In this document: positions 24,282 through 35,299 of the stretch, piece after piece | Layout: the number at the start of each line of letters is the position of its first letter | Numbering within the stretch: the stretch's first letter is position 1 | Assembly (NCBI RefSeq): GCF_019097595.1 | Contig: NC_080722.1 | Span: 23,103,130-23,167,129, forward strand | Origin: Hemibagrus wyckioides | Lineage: Eukaryota; Chordata; Actinopteri; Siluriformes; Bagridae | Reading direction: 5' to 3' | Length of the DNA: 64,000 bases | The notes under the pieces: generated by a model | What the model saw: the letters and a program-made list of their open reading frames with translations, nothing else | What the model was told of the DNA's origin: nothing | The model's database searches: none | Made by a program: the position numbers and the translations under genes

Positions 24282-27200
24282 AGTTTAGACGTGTTGAGTT
24301 TGAGCGTGTTGAGTTTAGACGTGCTGAGTTTGAGCGTGTTGAGTTTAGACGTGCTGAGTTTGAGCGTGTTGAGTTTAGACGTGTTGAGTGAGCGTGTTGA
24401 GTTTAGACGTGTTGAGTGAGCGTGTTGAGTTTAGACGTGTTGAGTTTGAGCGTGGTGAGTTTAGACGTGCTGAGTTTGAGCGTGCTGAGTTTGAGCGTGT
24501 TGAGTTTAGACGTGCTGAGTTTGAGCGTGTTGAGTTTAGACGTGTTGAGTTTGAGCGTGTTGAGTTTAGACGTGTTGAGTGAGCGTGTTGAGTTTAGACG
24601 TGTTGAGTGAGCGTGTTGAGTTTAGACGTGTTGAGTTTGAGCGTGCTGAGTTTAGACGTGCTGAGTTTGAGCGTGTTGAGTTTAGACGTGTTGAGTTTGA
24701 GCGTGTTGAGTTTAGACGTGTTGAGTTTGAGCGTGTTGAGTTTAGACGTGCTGAGTTTGAGCGTGTTGAGTTTAGACGTGCTGAGTTTGAGCATGTTGAG
24801 TTTAGACGTGCTGAGTTTGAGCGTGTTGAGTTTAGATGTGTTGAGTGAGCGTGTTGAGTTTAGACGTGCTGAGTTTGAGCGTGCTGAGTTTGAGCGTGCT
24901 GAGTTTAGACGTGTTGAGTTTGAGCGTGTTGAGTTTAGACGTGCTGAGTTTGAGCGTGTTGAGTTTAGACGTGTTGAGTTTGAGCGTGTCGAGTTTGAGC
25001 GTGTCGAGTTTGAGCGTGTCGAGTTTGAGCGTGTCGAGTTTAGACGTGTTGAGTTTGAGCGTGTCGAGTTTGAGCGTGTCGAGTTTGAGCGTGTTGAGTT
25101 TGAGCGTGTTGAGTTTAGACGTGCTGAGTTTGAGCGTGTTGAGTTTGAGCGTGTTGAGTTTAGACGTGTTGAGTTTAGACGTGCTGAGTTTGAGCGTGTT
25201 GAGTTTAGACGTGTTGAGTTTAGACGTGTTGAGTTTAGACGTGTTGAGTTTGAGCATGTCGAGTTTAGACGTGTTGTGTTTGAGCATGTCGAGTTTGAGC
25301 GTGTCGAGTTTGAGCGTGTCGAGTTTAGACGTGTTGAGTTTGAGCGTGTTGAGTTTAGACGTGCTGAGTTTGAGCGTGTTGAGTTTAGACGTGCTGAGTT
25401 TGAGCGTGTTGAGTTTAGACGTGCTGAGTTTGAGCGTGTTGAGTTTGAGCGTGTTGAGTTTGAGCGTGTTGAGTTTAGACGTGTTGAGTTTGAGAGTGTC
25501 GAGTTTGAGCGTGTCGAGTTTGAGCGTGTCGAGTTTGAGCGTGTTGAGTTTGAGCGTGTTGAGTTTAGACGTGTCGAGTTTAGACGTGCTGAGTTTGAGC
25601 ATGTCGAGTTTAGACGTGTTGTGTTTGAGCATGTCGAGTTTGAGCGTGTCGAGTTTAGACGTGTTGTGTTTGAGCATGTCGAGTTTGAGCGTGTCGAGTT
25701 TGAGCGTGTCGAGTTTGAGCGTGTTGAGTTTAGACGTGTTGAGTTTAGACGTGCTGAGTTTGAGCGTGTTGAGTTTGAGCATGTTGAGTTTAGACGTGCT
25801 GAGTTTGAGCGTGTTGAGTTTAGACGTGCTGAGTTTGAGCGTGTTGAGTTTGAGCGTGTTGAGTTTAGACGTGTTGAGTTTAGACGTGTTGAGTTTAGAC
25901 GTGTTGAGTTTAGACGTGCTGAGTTTGAGCGTGTCGAGTTTGAGCGTGTCGAGTTTGAGCGTGTCGAGTTTAGACGTGTTGAGTTTGAGCGTGTTGAGTT
26001 TAGACGTGCTGAGTTTGAGCGTGTTGAGTTTAGACGTGTTGTGTTTGAGCATGTCGAGTTTGAGCGTGTCGAGTTTGAGCGTGTCGAGTTTGAGCGTGTC
26101 GAGTTTGAGCGTGTCGAGTTTAGACATGTTGAGTTTGAGCGTGTCGAGTTTAGACGTGCTGAGTTTGAGCGTGTTGAGTTTAGACGTGCTGAGTTTGAGC
26201 GTGTTGAGTTTAGACGTGCTGAGTTTGAGCGTGTCGAGTTTGAGCGTGTTGAGTTTGAGCGTGTCGAGTTTGAGCGTGTCGAGTTTGAGCGTGTCGAGTT
26301 TAGACGTGTTGAGTTTGAGCGTGTCGAGTTTAGACGTGCTGAGTTTGAGCGTGTTGAGTTTAGACGTGCTGAGTTTGAGCGTGTTGAGTTTAGACGTGTT
26401 GAGTTTAGACGTGCTGAGTTTGAGCGTGTCGAGTTTGAGCGTGTCGAGTTTAGACGTGTTGAGTTTGAGCGTGTTGAGTTTAGACGTGCTGAGTTTGAGC
26501 GTGTCGAGTTTGAGCGTGTCGAGTTTGAGCGTGTCGAGTTTAGACGTGTTGAGTTTGAGCGTGTTGAGTTTAGACGTGCTGAGTTTGAGCGTGTTGAGTT
26601 TAGACGTGTTGAGTTTGAGCGTGTTGAGTTTGAGCGTGTTGAGTTTAGACGTGCTGAGTTTGAGCGTGTTGAGTTTAGACGTGTTGAGTTTGAGCGTGTC
26701 GAGTTTGAGCGTGTTGAGTTTAGACGTGCTGAGTTTGAGCGTGTTGAGTTTAGACGTGTTGAGTTTAGACGTGTTGAGTTTAGACGTGTTGAGTTTGAGC
26801 GTGTTGAGTTTAGACGTGTTGAGTTTAGACGTGTTGAGTTTGAGCGTGTTGAGTTTGAGCGTGTTGAGTTTGAGCGTGTTGAGTTTAGACGTGTTGAGTT
26901 TGAGCGTGTTGAGTTTAGACGTGCTGAGTTTGAGCGTGTTGAGTTTGAGCGTGTTGAGTTTGAGCGTGTTGAGTTTAGACGTGTTGAGTTTGAGCGTGTC
27001 GAGTTTGAGCGTGTCGAGTTTGAGCGTGTTGAGTTTAGACGTGCTGAGTTTGAGCGTGTTGAGTTTGAGCGTGTTGAGTTTGAGCGTGTTGAGTTTGAGC
27101 GTGTTGAGTTTAGACGTGCTGAGTTTGAGCGTGTTGAGTTTGAGCGTGTTGAGTTTAGACGTGCTGAGTTTGAGCGTGTTGAGTTTAGACGTGTTGAGTT

Positions 27201-27300
27201 TAGACGTGTTGAGTTTAGACGTGCTGAGTTTGAGCGTGTTGAGTTTGAGCGTGTTGAGTTTGAGCGTGTTGAGTTTGAGCGTGTTGAGTTTGAGCGTGTT
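24282..27300 (+). repeat. Minisatellite block B, 15-bp unit, two-state
   Basis: About 201 units. Almost all are one of two types, GTGTTGAGTTTGAGC and GTGTTGAGTTTAGAC, mixed irregularly. Secondary variants at unit positions 4-5 are GTGCTGAG (usually after AGAC) and GTGTCGAG (usually after GAGC, found only from about 24987 to about 27005). A few 13-bp units (GTGTTGAGTGAGC) are confined to the first 600 bp. Every standard unit has one CpG and a CGTG core. The block ends sharply at 27300 against a Tc1 fragment. Confidence 0.98.
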
Positions 27301-27617
27301 TCATTGGACTAAATCTGGTCGCAGCACAGTCCAGATGGACAATGACCCAAAACAACCCAGGAGTTTTTGAAGGTGAAGAAGCGAAATATTCTTCAATGGC
27401 CGAGACAATCATCAGATCTCAACCCTGTGTAACTGTGTAAACATTTGCAATTCCTAATTGTTTTAAATGGTATTTTTGTTCAACCCCTTAAATTTAAGCT
27501 GAAAGTCTGCCCTTCAATTTCATCTCGATTGTTACATTTATATTCTATTCTAGTGGCATACCGAGCCAAAAATATGAAGATTTCGTCAGTGTCCAAATAT
27601 ATATGGAACTAAGTGTA
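27301..27617 (+). pseudogene. Tc1 transposase C-terminal fragment and 3' end (family B)
   Basis: Starting exactly where the minisatellite stops, the plus strand reads GRSTVQMDNDPKQP (the second catalytic Asp region, family form MDNDPKHT). In another frame follows EFLKVKKRNILQWPRQSSDL, then a stop. Further on, 'ttcaaccccttaaatttaag' (27480-27499), 'agctgaaagtctgcccttca' and GTGTCCAAATATATATGGAA (27590-27609) match the 3' UTR and inverted repeat of a fish Tc1 family. The 5' half is absent on the other side of the array. Confidence 0.8.
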
Positions 27618-27672
27618 TGGGTGTGATGCTCAGGTGTCTGTACTCTTTTTTTGCTAAACACTATATAGTGCC
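27618..27672 (+). mobile_element. Second Tc1 MITE end, abutting
   Basis: GGGTGTGATGCTCAGGTGTC (27619-27638) followed by a decayed 'tttgctaaacactatatagt' matches the 3' end of the same MITE family as 62286-62572. Confidence 0.6.
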
Positions 27673-28015
27673 CGTTATTTATCAGCAGTAAATTACATTC
27701 CAATGTGCATGCCTATGATTATCACATGAATTGACAGTATAACAATATTGTCTTAATGATACCATTTCATTTTTACTCATTTTCATCACAAATCATTTTC
27801 ATTGGGATTAAATAAAGATATAATTGAAACTACAGTTGTTCTGTGTCACTCCTCTATTAAAGGCATTTTCTACATCAGAGGACCAGAGAATGGATAGAAG
27901 ATGGAAAGATGGATAGATGGGAGAACAATAAAAGTGAGATCCTTTCAGATCAAAACACTGATGTATAATGAGCGTGTATTCACAACTATATCTGATGAAG
28001 AAAACAACTTCAGTG

Positions 28016-28140
28016 ATTGACATAATTGTCTTCTTTATAGGTATGGGCTTTTAATGTTTTATTTATGAAATGAAGATTTCATTTCATTTCATAAATAAAA
28101 CATTAAAAGCCCATACTATAAAGAAGACAATTATGTCAAT
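28016..28140. repeat. Near-perfect 125-bp palindrome
   Basis: The left arm begins ATTGACATAATTGTCTTCTT and the right arm ends with its exact complement, AAGAAGACAATTATGTCAAT. The arms pair over 58 bp with a single extra G (about 28041) as a bulge, around a short AT-rich centre (about 28075-28082). No flanking duplication or known repeat end was recognised. Confidence 0.95.
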
Positions 28141-30485
28141 CTCTTCAAGCAATAGCTGTATGGACCATTAGAACAATTAGAACAGACCTTTATGACTGAT
28201 TCATTAAGGGTGGTGTTAGGGAAAGTTGCACATATTCAGATACAGATAATGTGCTTGAAGTTGTTTTCTGTACTACAAAAATGAACTTTTTACTATTCAA
28301 ATTTGATTCAATTTCATTTCTGGCTTCCTCCCTCATTATTTGGCAGCTTATAAAATAGCACTTGATTCAGCACATCCTATTATATTGTGCACTAGAAGTT
28401 AAATGTGCAGGCAACGTGAATAAATAAACAATACTTAAATGAAGTCATGAATCCCTAATGTGTATGCATTAGACAGTACTGCAGAAATTTCACCCTCAAG
28501 CTGATACCATGCAGAAAAATGGACTTAAGTCCATGCCTTCATTCAAATCCCACCCTGTGTGCACAAATTCTTTGCAACTTTCTGAATAGTGTTCAAGTCC
28601 ATATTTACGTCTGAGGTATGAACACAGCTTTTGTATTAAATCCTCAATTATATGCATGTAACTGAGATCTCAATGTACTGATAAAGGGCCAGCAACTGTT
28701 AGTTGGTTTGGTCAATTTTTGACCATAGGCTTTGAAGACTGCATTTGTCCAAGAACAAATGAAAGTAGAATATAAACATGGGCGAATGTCTCTCAACAGC
28801 ATTAAAAATGTATGTGCAATAAACGATTTTTTTGCCAAATGAACAACTGCATTAAAATAATAAAAGACCAATGTAAAATAAAATTAGCTACATCACACCA
28901 CCAATGACAGCCTGGCCTTCATAAAACTCTATATTTGAATTTGAAATTCATGTTTATTTACTAAGATTTCAACAGTTAAACACCCAGTGGTTCGCCCAGC
29001 TATGCTATGCCATGTGAATTAGTGAGCTTGAAATGTATTTTCTTGGGTTTTAGATTTGATACTACACTGGAAAAAGAAGAAATGACTGTTAAGGTCAAAG
29101 CAACATTTTTTACTAGGCTTTAGCCTTTGATAGGCTTAAGACTATAGTTCATCAGCATCACTCTCACATGAACATTTTTAAGTCTCTTTGAGATGATGCC
29201 TACATCTAAAATTTCTCAAAATGCAAAGCACAGAAGGTCTTCTTGAGTGCCCACTGAGCCACTCTTCAGTTAAATGGAATTTTCCCATTTAAGGAATCAT
29301 TCATCAGTAAGAGCATCTTTTCTGGACTCTTGTCAGATTTCCAGCTAAGTAAAAAGCCCTCTGACTAACAGGGAGAATCTTATCCTACAAGCTGACAAAG
29401 ATTAGTTCAAGAATATCTCAGCAATGGTGAGGACTGAAAAATGGATACCTTAAAGATCTCACATATCAGTGAGATTTGGAAATGGCCAAATCCAGTCTAT
29501 TTTTTTTATTTTACATCTTGATGAGACCTAATAACAAAAAGCCGCTCCTTCATGTCCAAGTTATTGGATCATAAAAATAAAGACAAATATTATTTTACAA
29601 AGCAACTGGAAACGTAAGTGTTAGAAGCACAGCATTAAATGTAACAGCACTAACTGGAGTCTTGTGTCAGAGTGTATAGAGAACAGTCGCTCTTAAGTGC
29701 AAACTTTTTCTGTGCTTGGTCATCCTGAGGGCTAGCTGTCAGTCTGAGCCAAAAGAAGATAATCCACCTTTCCTTTTCTCACAAACCCATGAACCTGGAA
29801 AAATTGATCTGAATTACAGGAAAGTTCATGAGCTATAGCTGGATTTATTTCACTGTTTTATTTTTGTAAGAGTCTGTGCTTTTAGCCAGTGAAAGCAGCA
29901 AAACCCAATTACACATAACCCACATAATACGCAGTTTAAGTTGAGAGAAATTAGACCAAAGTATGAGATAAAAAGTAACATTTAATTAGGTTCATAATGA
30001 GAAGCTGAAAAAGGAGTAGAAAAAATACTACCCTCTTGTACTGTTCATGCCCTGTAACGGCACTGAACCTCACCAGAATAATTACAGAAGTGAATCATTC
30101 CCACTGAGACACACTGATGGAAGGAGATGAAATACTATAGTGCATTTCTGAACTAGATTTTATGCTGGTTAACAAGATAAAGCCAGAGGTCGACACTTTT
30201 TAACAGCAGTGGTTACATGTTTACAAACTGGATTGATTCATTATTTACAGTTATATATATTTATTTTCAAATATCTCAAATGTCACTAGAGCATATTCAG
30301 TCTAAATATCACTGGAATGATTCAGAGGTGGTGAAAGTCTAGTGATGCTGAAATACTCTAGATACATTGAAGTATGTGTAGATGGCAATAAAATAAAGAC
30401 TTAAGTGTCTCCCAAAGACACCGTTTCAACATTTATGGGCAATATTTCCATGGCTCTTTAACTGGACTCCTTAATACCACTCGAG
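28141..30485. other. slc39a11 intron 2: nothing recognised
   Basis: AT-rich DNA; no exon, repeat family or tandem array noted. Confidence 0.5.
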
Positions 30486-30489
30486 CATC

Positions 30490-30770
30490 ATTCAAATGCT
30501 ACAGCCACAAGCACAGAGTATTGCTGTTGACCACATTCTTCCTTTAAGAGTAACAGCCCTAAGGCTCTTAATAATAATGGCATTTTCCAACATGGTCATG
30601 TGTACTCTCTAAAAGCACAAGTCATCTCAAACAGATTCCATGAATATGTCTGTTATTTCAGTGCACTTCAGTGGCCTCCCCAGTCATCAGATCCAACCAA
30701 GCACCGTTTGGATGTGGTAGAATGAAAGATTCTCAGCATAAATGTGCAGCATCAAATCTGCAGTGATAAT
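30490..30770 (+). pseudogene. Tc1/mariner transposase remnant (family A, second copy)
   Basis: Landmarks CACAGAGTATTGCTGTTGAC (30512-30531), 'aagtcatctcaaacagattc' and CAGTGGCCTCCCCAGTCATC (30669-30688) give LQWPPQSSDP and HRLDVVE, a decayed form of the LQWPPQSPDLNPIEHLWDVVE motif. Many stops. Same family as 770-1413. Confidence 0.75.
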
Positions 30771-31294
30771 GTTAAAGTTAAAAGAACATTAACAGGGGTG
30801 TAATTTAGCCTGAGTGAAAAGCAAAAAGTAAAAAATTATTTCATTTTATTAACAGGAATGTCATGCTGTGTTTGAAGATAATTGCGAACATTATTTCTCT
30901 CCACTAATTAGTGCTTCTCTTTTAGAAGCAATGACTTGATCTGTGTGTATGTGCTAATTCACTAGATTGCTCTCTAATTGCACAATATAACAATGTAAGA
31001 AGAATTTTAATTGTATATTTAATTAGACATTTTGATAAATTGCACATTACAGCTTTGCTTGCTTTTTACAGGCTCAGTAAGCCTGTATGTTATTAGGAAA
31101 TAAAATAACTAACTGTAACTCAACATAGTAGTGTAGAAAGCAGGTGATTAATCAATATCCTGTCAGTTAAAATAAATTAATTTTAACATTCTTTTCCTCC
31201 AGAAAAATTTTGAATTCACTGATAAACCCTGCAGAAAGCTGTACCACAAGGGTCATCAATAAATCAGCCTATGTTCTTTTACTGTCTGAAAGAG

Positions 31295-31862
31295 ACACAC
31301 CAATCAGCCATAACATTCAAACCACTGAGTGAGTGAGTGAGTGAGTGAATAACATTACTTGTTATAAAGCCACCAGTCAAGAGGTGTGATAGGCAGCCAG
31401 TGCTGAAGAGCAGTGAGTACTTAAATTTGATGTGCTGGAAGTAGGAAAAAGATCTGAGTGACTTTGACAAGGACCAAATTGTGAGGGCTAGATGACTGGG
31501 TAGTAGTATCTCCACAATGGATGTGACTTTGACATGAAGCACCTACCTAAACATTGTTGCAGACCAAGTACACTTCTTCATAGTAATGGAATTCCCTAAT
31601 AGCAGTGATGTCATAGGCAAATGATGTCTGCTACACTCCGAAAATTCCCCAGATCAAGCATCTGTGGGATGTTCTGGATAATCAGGTCGGCAACTTACAG
31701 AACTTAAAGGATCTGCTGCTAACGTCTTGGTGCTGGATATCACAGCACACCTTCAGTGGTCTTGTAGAGTCCATGCCTCAACCTGTCAGAGCTGATCTGG
31801 TGGCACAAGAGGACTAACACAACATTAGGCATGTAGTTGTAATGTTATGGCCAATCAATGTA
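31295..31862 (+). mobile_element. Degenerate Tc1-type element (family D), both ends present
   Basis: Left end ACACCAATCAGCCATAACAT (31296-31315) and right end 'gtaatgttatggccaatcaa' (31839-31858) are inverted versions of each other. Between them, 'gtgactttgacaaggaccaa' (31459-31478) and 'tgtgagggctagatgactgg' (31480-31499) correspond to SDFDKGQIV and ARRLG near the N-terminus of the transposase, and 'ggcacaagaggactaacaca' (31801-31820) to the 3' UTR. The middle, with most of the DDE domain, is deleted. An internal (GAGT)n lies at 31328-31348. Confidence 0.75.
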
Positions 31863-34440
31863 CAATCAACTCTCCATTGCAACAAGTGAAAGGAGATATT
31901 CTTTTCCCCTCACTACTGCCTGGTCTTACTGCATTTCAAATAATGTTTATTAAAACTGCAGTCCAATGAGAGACCTTTAGAGCTATAGAATCTAATTAAA
32001 TCCATCTAACAAATAACCCATGCAGGACTAATCTGTGCCTTTCAACCAAAAGCCTGTCAAGAGATTTAGAGCTAGAGGTTTCTGTCCTGTAGTACTATAT
32101 CTAATATCACTAGACATTAGCAACTTCATTTTAAAGTTTCACGTTTCAGTTTAAAAAGATACTAAAACAAGAGCTTAACATTATAAACAAAAAATAATGT
32201 TTTATTCTGGAGTGATGTCAAATAAAGTGCATAAAATATTTCTTAATGAGGAAAATGAGGATGTCCAGGACGACTGCTCATGATAATGAGGTTTATTCAT
32301 TTGACATGTTCACTAATGTGATGATGGCTCTGTGTTTAACATCTACATCCTGTTTACTTAAAATTAATCTAACATCACACACATCAGTTCAATACACTTA
32401 CTATACTAATTAGCAGAGGAGGTTTGTTAAATGTCAAGGTCTGAGCGTGAGAAATAGAGAAGTCTACGAGTAGTCGGTAGTCTACCACTTCTGTAGTCAG
32501 ATCCAGACTAAATCGATGTATAGTTAACATATATATTATTAATAAGCATGCCAAGCAATAATGATTTTTATCTCCTGCCCAATAACTATCAAGAATCTAA
32601 AAATACAAGCAGTGCTCAAGTTGCACAGACTGATCAGATTATATACTGTATGAGAATCTTCAAAGTATCGGATATCAATATCAGATAAAAGGCTCTGAAA
32701 TTAGAACAGATTTTAAATAGAAACTATTTAGCTGTTAACTTTCGTCCACTGCTCCACAGTCCAGTTCTGATGCTCACATGTGAACAGGATTCAGCATGGA
32801 CACTCTGAACTTTAACTTTTTCAGCAAGTTGTACTACAATAGCAATACATTTACATGTAGATCCTGACACATTTTCCTGCTTTCAACGCATCAATTTCAA
32901 GAACTGACTGTTTACTTGCTGCCTAATATATCACACCCTTTATTGTGCTATGAAATCTTTAAAGAAACACCAAAGTTTTTTTAATACTTATGTACTTTTT
33001 AAATCATAAGCCTCAATTAGAATTAGACATTAGTTATTTGATTAGATTATTTAAATGCTAATGTGGCAAAACATATGACTAGCAAACTCCCAGGCTATAT
33101 TTGACATCTGACCTTAGCCAGTTTAGTAATTTAGCCATGTTCACTGATAATGAAATATAATTAATTACATAATATTACTACTTGCATATATGTTCTGGTC
33201 AAACACGTCTAGCAGTGATGCAACATGTCTTTCATTAAAGGTAACAATATTGTAAGTGGCGAGAAAAAAAATTCTTAAAGGTGTCTTTCTGAAGCTCATT
33301 ATGCTTCCACTTGAACATAGGAATAAGAATAATAAGAATATAGAACATAGAATATAGAATATAGAACAATAAGAATATAATGCAGGTTAAATATCTTTAA
33401 ATAATTACAGCACTGGTTGGCGCCTAGTCCTATCTACTTTTGAAGTTTCTCTGCAGAAAATAGATTTTTTTTAGTTTCTTTCCGAATGTATTTTTTTTAC
33501 TCTTCATGTTAAACTCTGAATGACAGATATTTTTTTGTTTCTGCACAAACCTTGTCCCATAAAATCTGTGTGGTTAAACTTTGACTACAAATTATTTCAG
33601 CATAGATGAAAAGGAAATTCTTCCCAGGAGTTAGAGCAAAAAAGTTTATGCCCAAATTTCACCCCTTCTTCAGTGAATAATCACACCTGCATACTGTTGC
33701 TTTGTATCATATAAAATGCTGCTGTAATCAAACAGCCTGTCCTGTGCTAACCCAGGAGACCTATTCAACTCATACTGAACATCTTGTCAACACACACAGT
33801 CCTGTTTACATTTCAATTCTGTTATATTTAAGATTATAACATGTAGAAGAATAATGATTTATAGCCTCACTATTCGGTGTCACCTTGAAGAGGATGGGTT
33901 TCCTTTTAAATCTAGTTCCTTTATAAATATTTATATTATTAAATTAAATTAAATTATTAGATTAAATTTATATCAGGATTTAAATCTACCCAGATTTCTG
34001 TATCTGCTTTGTGTCTATTGCTAAAAGTGTGATGAAAAAACATAATAGGCTTCTGGTACTCAGGACTATGATGTAATTTAATTCTGAAATAGGAGGAACC
34101 TCACAGCTCCAGTAGAAGTGTTGACATTTGGCTGTACAGGGAGACAGCCTAACATTTGTTGTTGTTGTTTTTTTGTTTGTTTGTTTTTGGCTAATGTTAG
34201 CTTAGGTGTTTGTTTCTATCAATAGGTATTTTCCATTCTTCATATTATTTTATATATGACAAAGCATAGTCTGATACCTTACTTCAGCTTAACTAAAAGG
34301 AGCTTTGCAAGTGTTTAACTTGATTGCTGTTGATGTTTATTTACTGACGCTCCAGCAGACACCAGGTGTAAAATAGCACCATTGCCATTATAGTAGACAA
34401 GCTGATAGCAGAAGAGCCTATAATGTGGAAGTATTTGTGC
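31863..34440. other. slc39a11 intron 2, 5' part: nothing recognised
   Basis: AT-rich intron. A small ATAGAA/AATAAG tandem tract lies at 33313-33378 and (GTTT)n at about 34157-34187. No exon beyond the one at 34449 was found. Confidence 0.5.
33313..33378 (+). repeat. Short AT-rich tandem repeat
   Basis: AATAAG and ATAGAA(C/T) words repeat about ten times. Confidence 0.85.
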
Positions 34441-34448
34441 TCTCTTAC

Positions 34449-34487
34449 CCCTGCTGCAAAGCCCAGGCTTCCATCCAAGATGTGCTT
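34449..34487 (-). CDS. slc39a11: slc39a11 coding exon 2 (ZIP11 residues 37-49)
   Basis: A 39-bp micro-exon, 13 codons, phase 0 at both ends, reading KHILDGSLGFAAG on the minus strand. The vertebrate ZIP11 protein has the same 13-residue block (R-ILDGSLGFAAG) between the first membrane segment and VMLAASYWS. Acceptor TTGTGCTTTTCAG precedes 34487; donor GTAAGAG follows 34449. It is too small for ordinary open-frame scans and was found by following the protein across the gap. Confidence 0.95.
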
Positions 34488-35295
34488 CTGAAAAGCACAA
34501 CAGGACAAAATCAGACAAGTAAGACATGCAGCTGCAGTGTGTTTTTCATCTTATTTTTACTTGAGAAGAGACCCGAATTAAGTACTTCAAATCATCAGAC
34601 ATACTGGGTGTACCCAAATCTTCAAACAGTGGTTGAGATTTTTCCACTTATCTAAAAAAAAAACATCAGCAATAGTCGATAGGGCCAATGACTGTCTCTT
34701 CCCACTGTGTGTATTTACAGACTGTGGAGTCAGAGAATTAGAAATAGGTTCCCTTAAACACACACCTTAAAATGAGGCATTCACCAATGCCAGTGACCCA
34801 TACTGTATTCAATCATCCCTCTGCCAAAGCTTTAGCTACTCCAGCCACTGGACAGATAAACCACAGAAAGTCTGTTGAGCACTTACTTGATGGGAGAAGT
34901 ATGGATTTGCATAAAGTACACAATGCTTTTGTCGTAAGGATTTTTTTTTCACTTCTATAAATGTTTATACTTTTATAAATTTTAAATACGTTCTTATTCT
35001 CTTTAAAGCTTTTTTCCAAATGACTCAATTTTTGCAACAGCTAACAAATTACTGGACATTTTTTTCAACCTGTTTGTTTTTTAAGTGATTTATGAATAAA
35101 TCTGTTCATATCTAGCTTGATGATGATGGGCCTCAGATATGAACAAATCTATTCAGAAATTTCCCCAAAAAATCATAAAAACATTTGGATCTTAATCATG
35201 CTTCTGGGTGTGTGTAAAGCTATGCATTAACCATTAAATAACTTCAACTTCTTCCTTTCAGCCTTTAAACTGATTGTTTGTTGTCACATATGTCT
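34488..35295. other. slc39a11 intron 1: nothing recognised
   Basis: AT-rich; chance frames at 34425-34655 and 34772-34960 lack features. Confidence 0.5.
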
Positions 35296-35299
35296 GTGA

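Noticed and set aside
21841..27300. CRISPR-like array
   Set aside because: Units are contiguous 15-mers without spacers, in vertebrate intronic DNA.
24607..27370. Open frames of 901 and 841 codons (and 431 codons on the minus strand) over the minisatellite
   Set aside because: A 15-bp period keeps any stop-free frame open on both strands. All frames give pentapeptide monotony, 13-bp units break the frames, there is no splice, Kozak or domain evidence, and the longest one runs into an unrelated Tc1 fragment.
28016..28140. microRNA precursor
   Set aside because: A stem of 58 bp with almost no mismatches is too long and too perfect for a typical pre-miRNA; inverted duplication is simpler. Left as a finding, not called as ncRNA.
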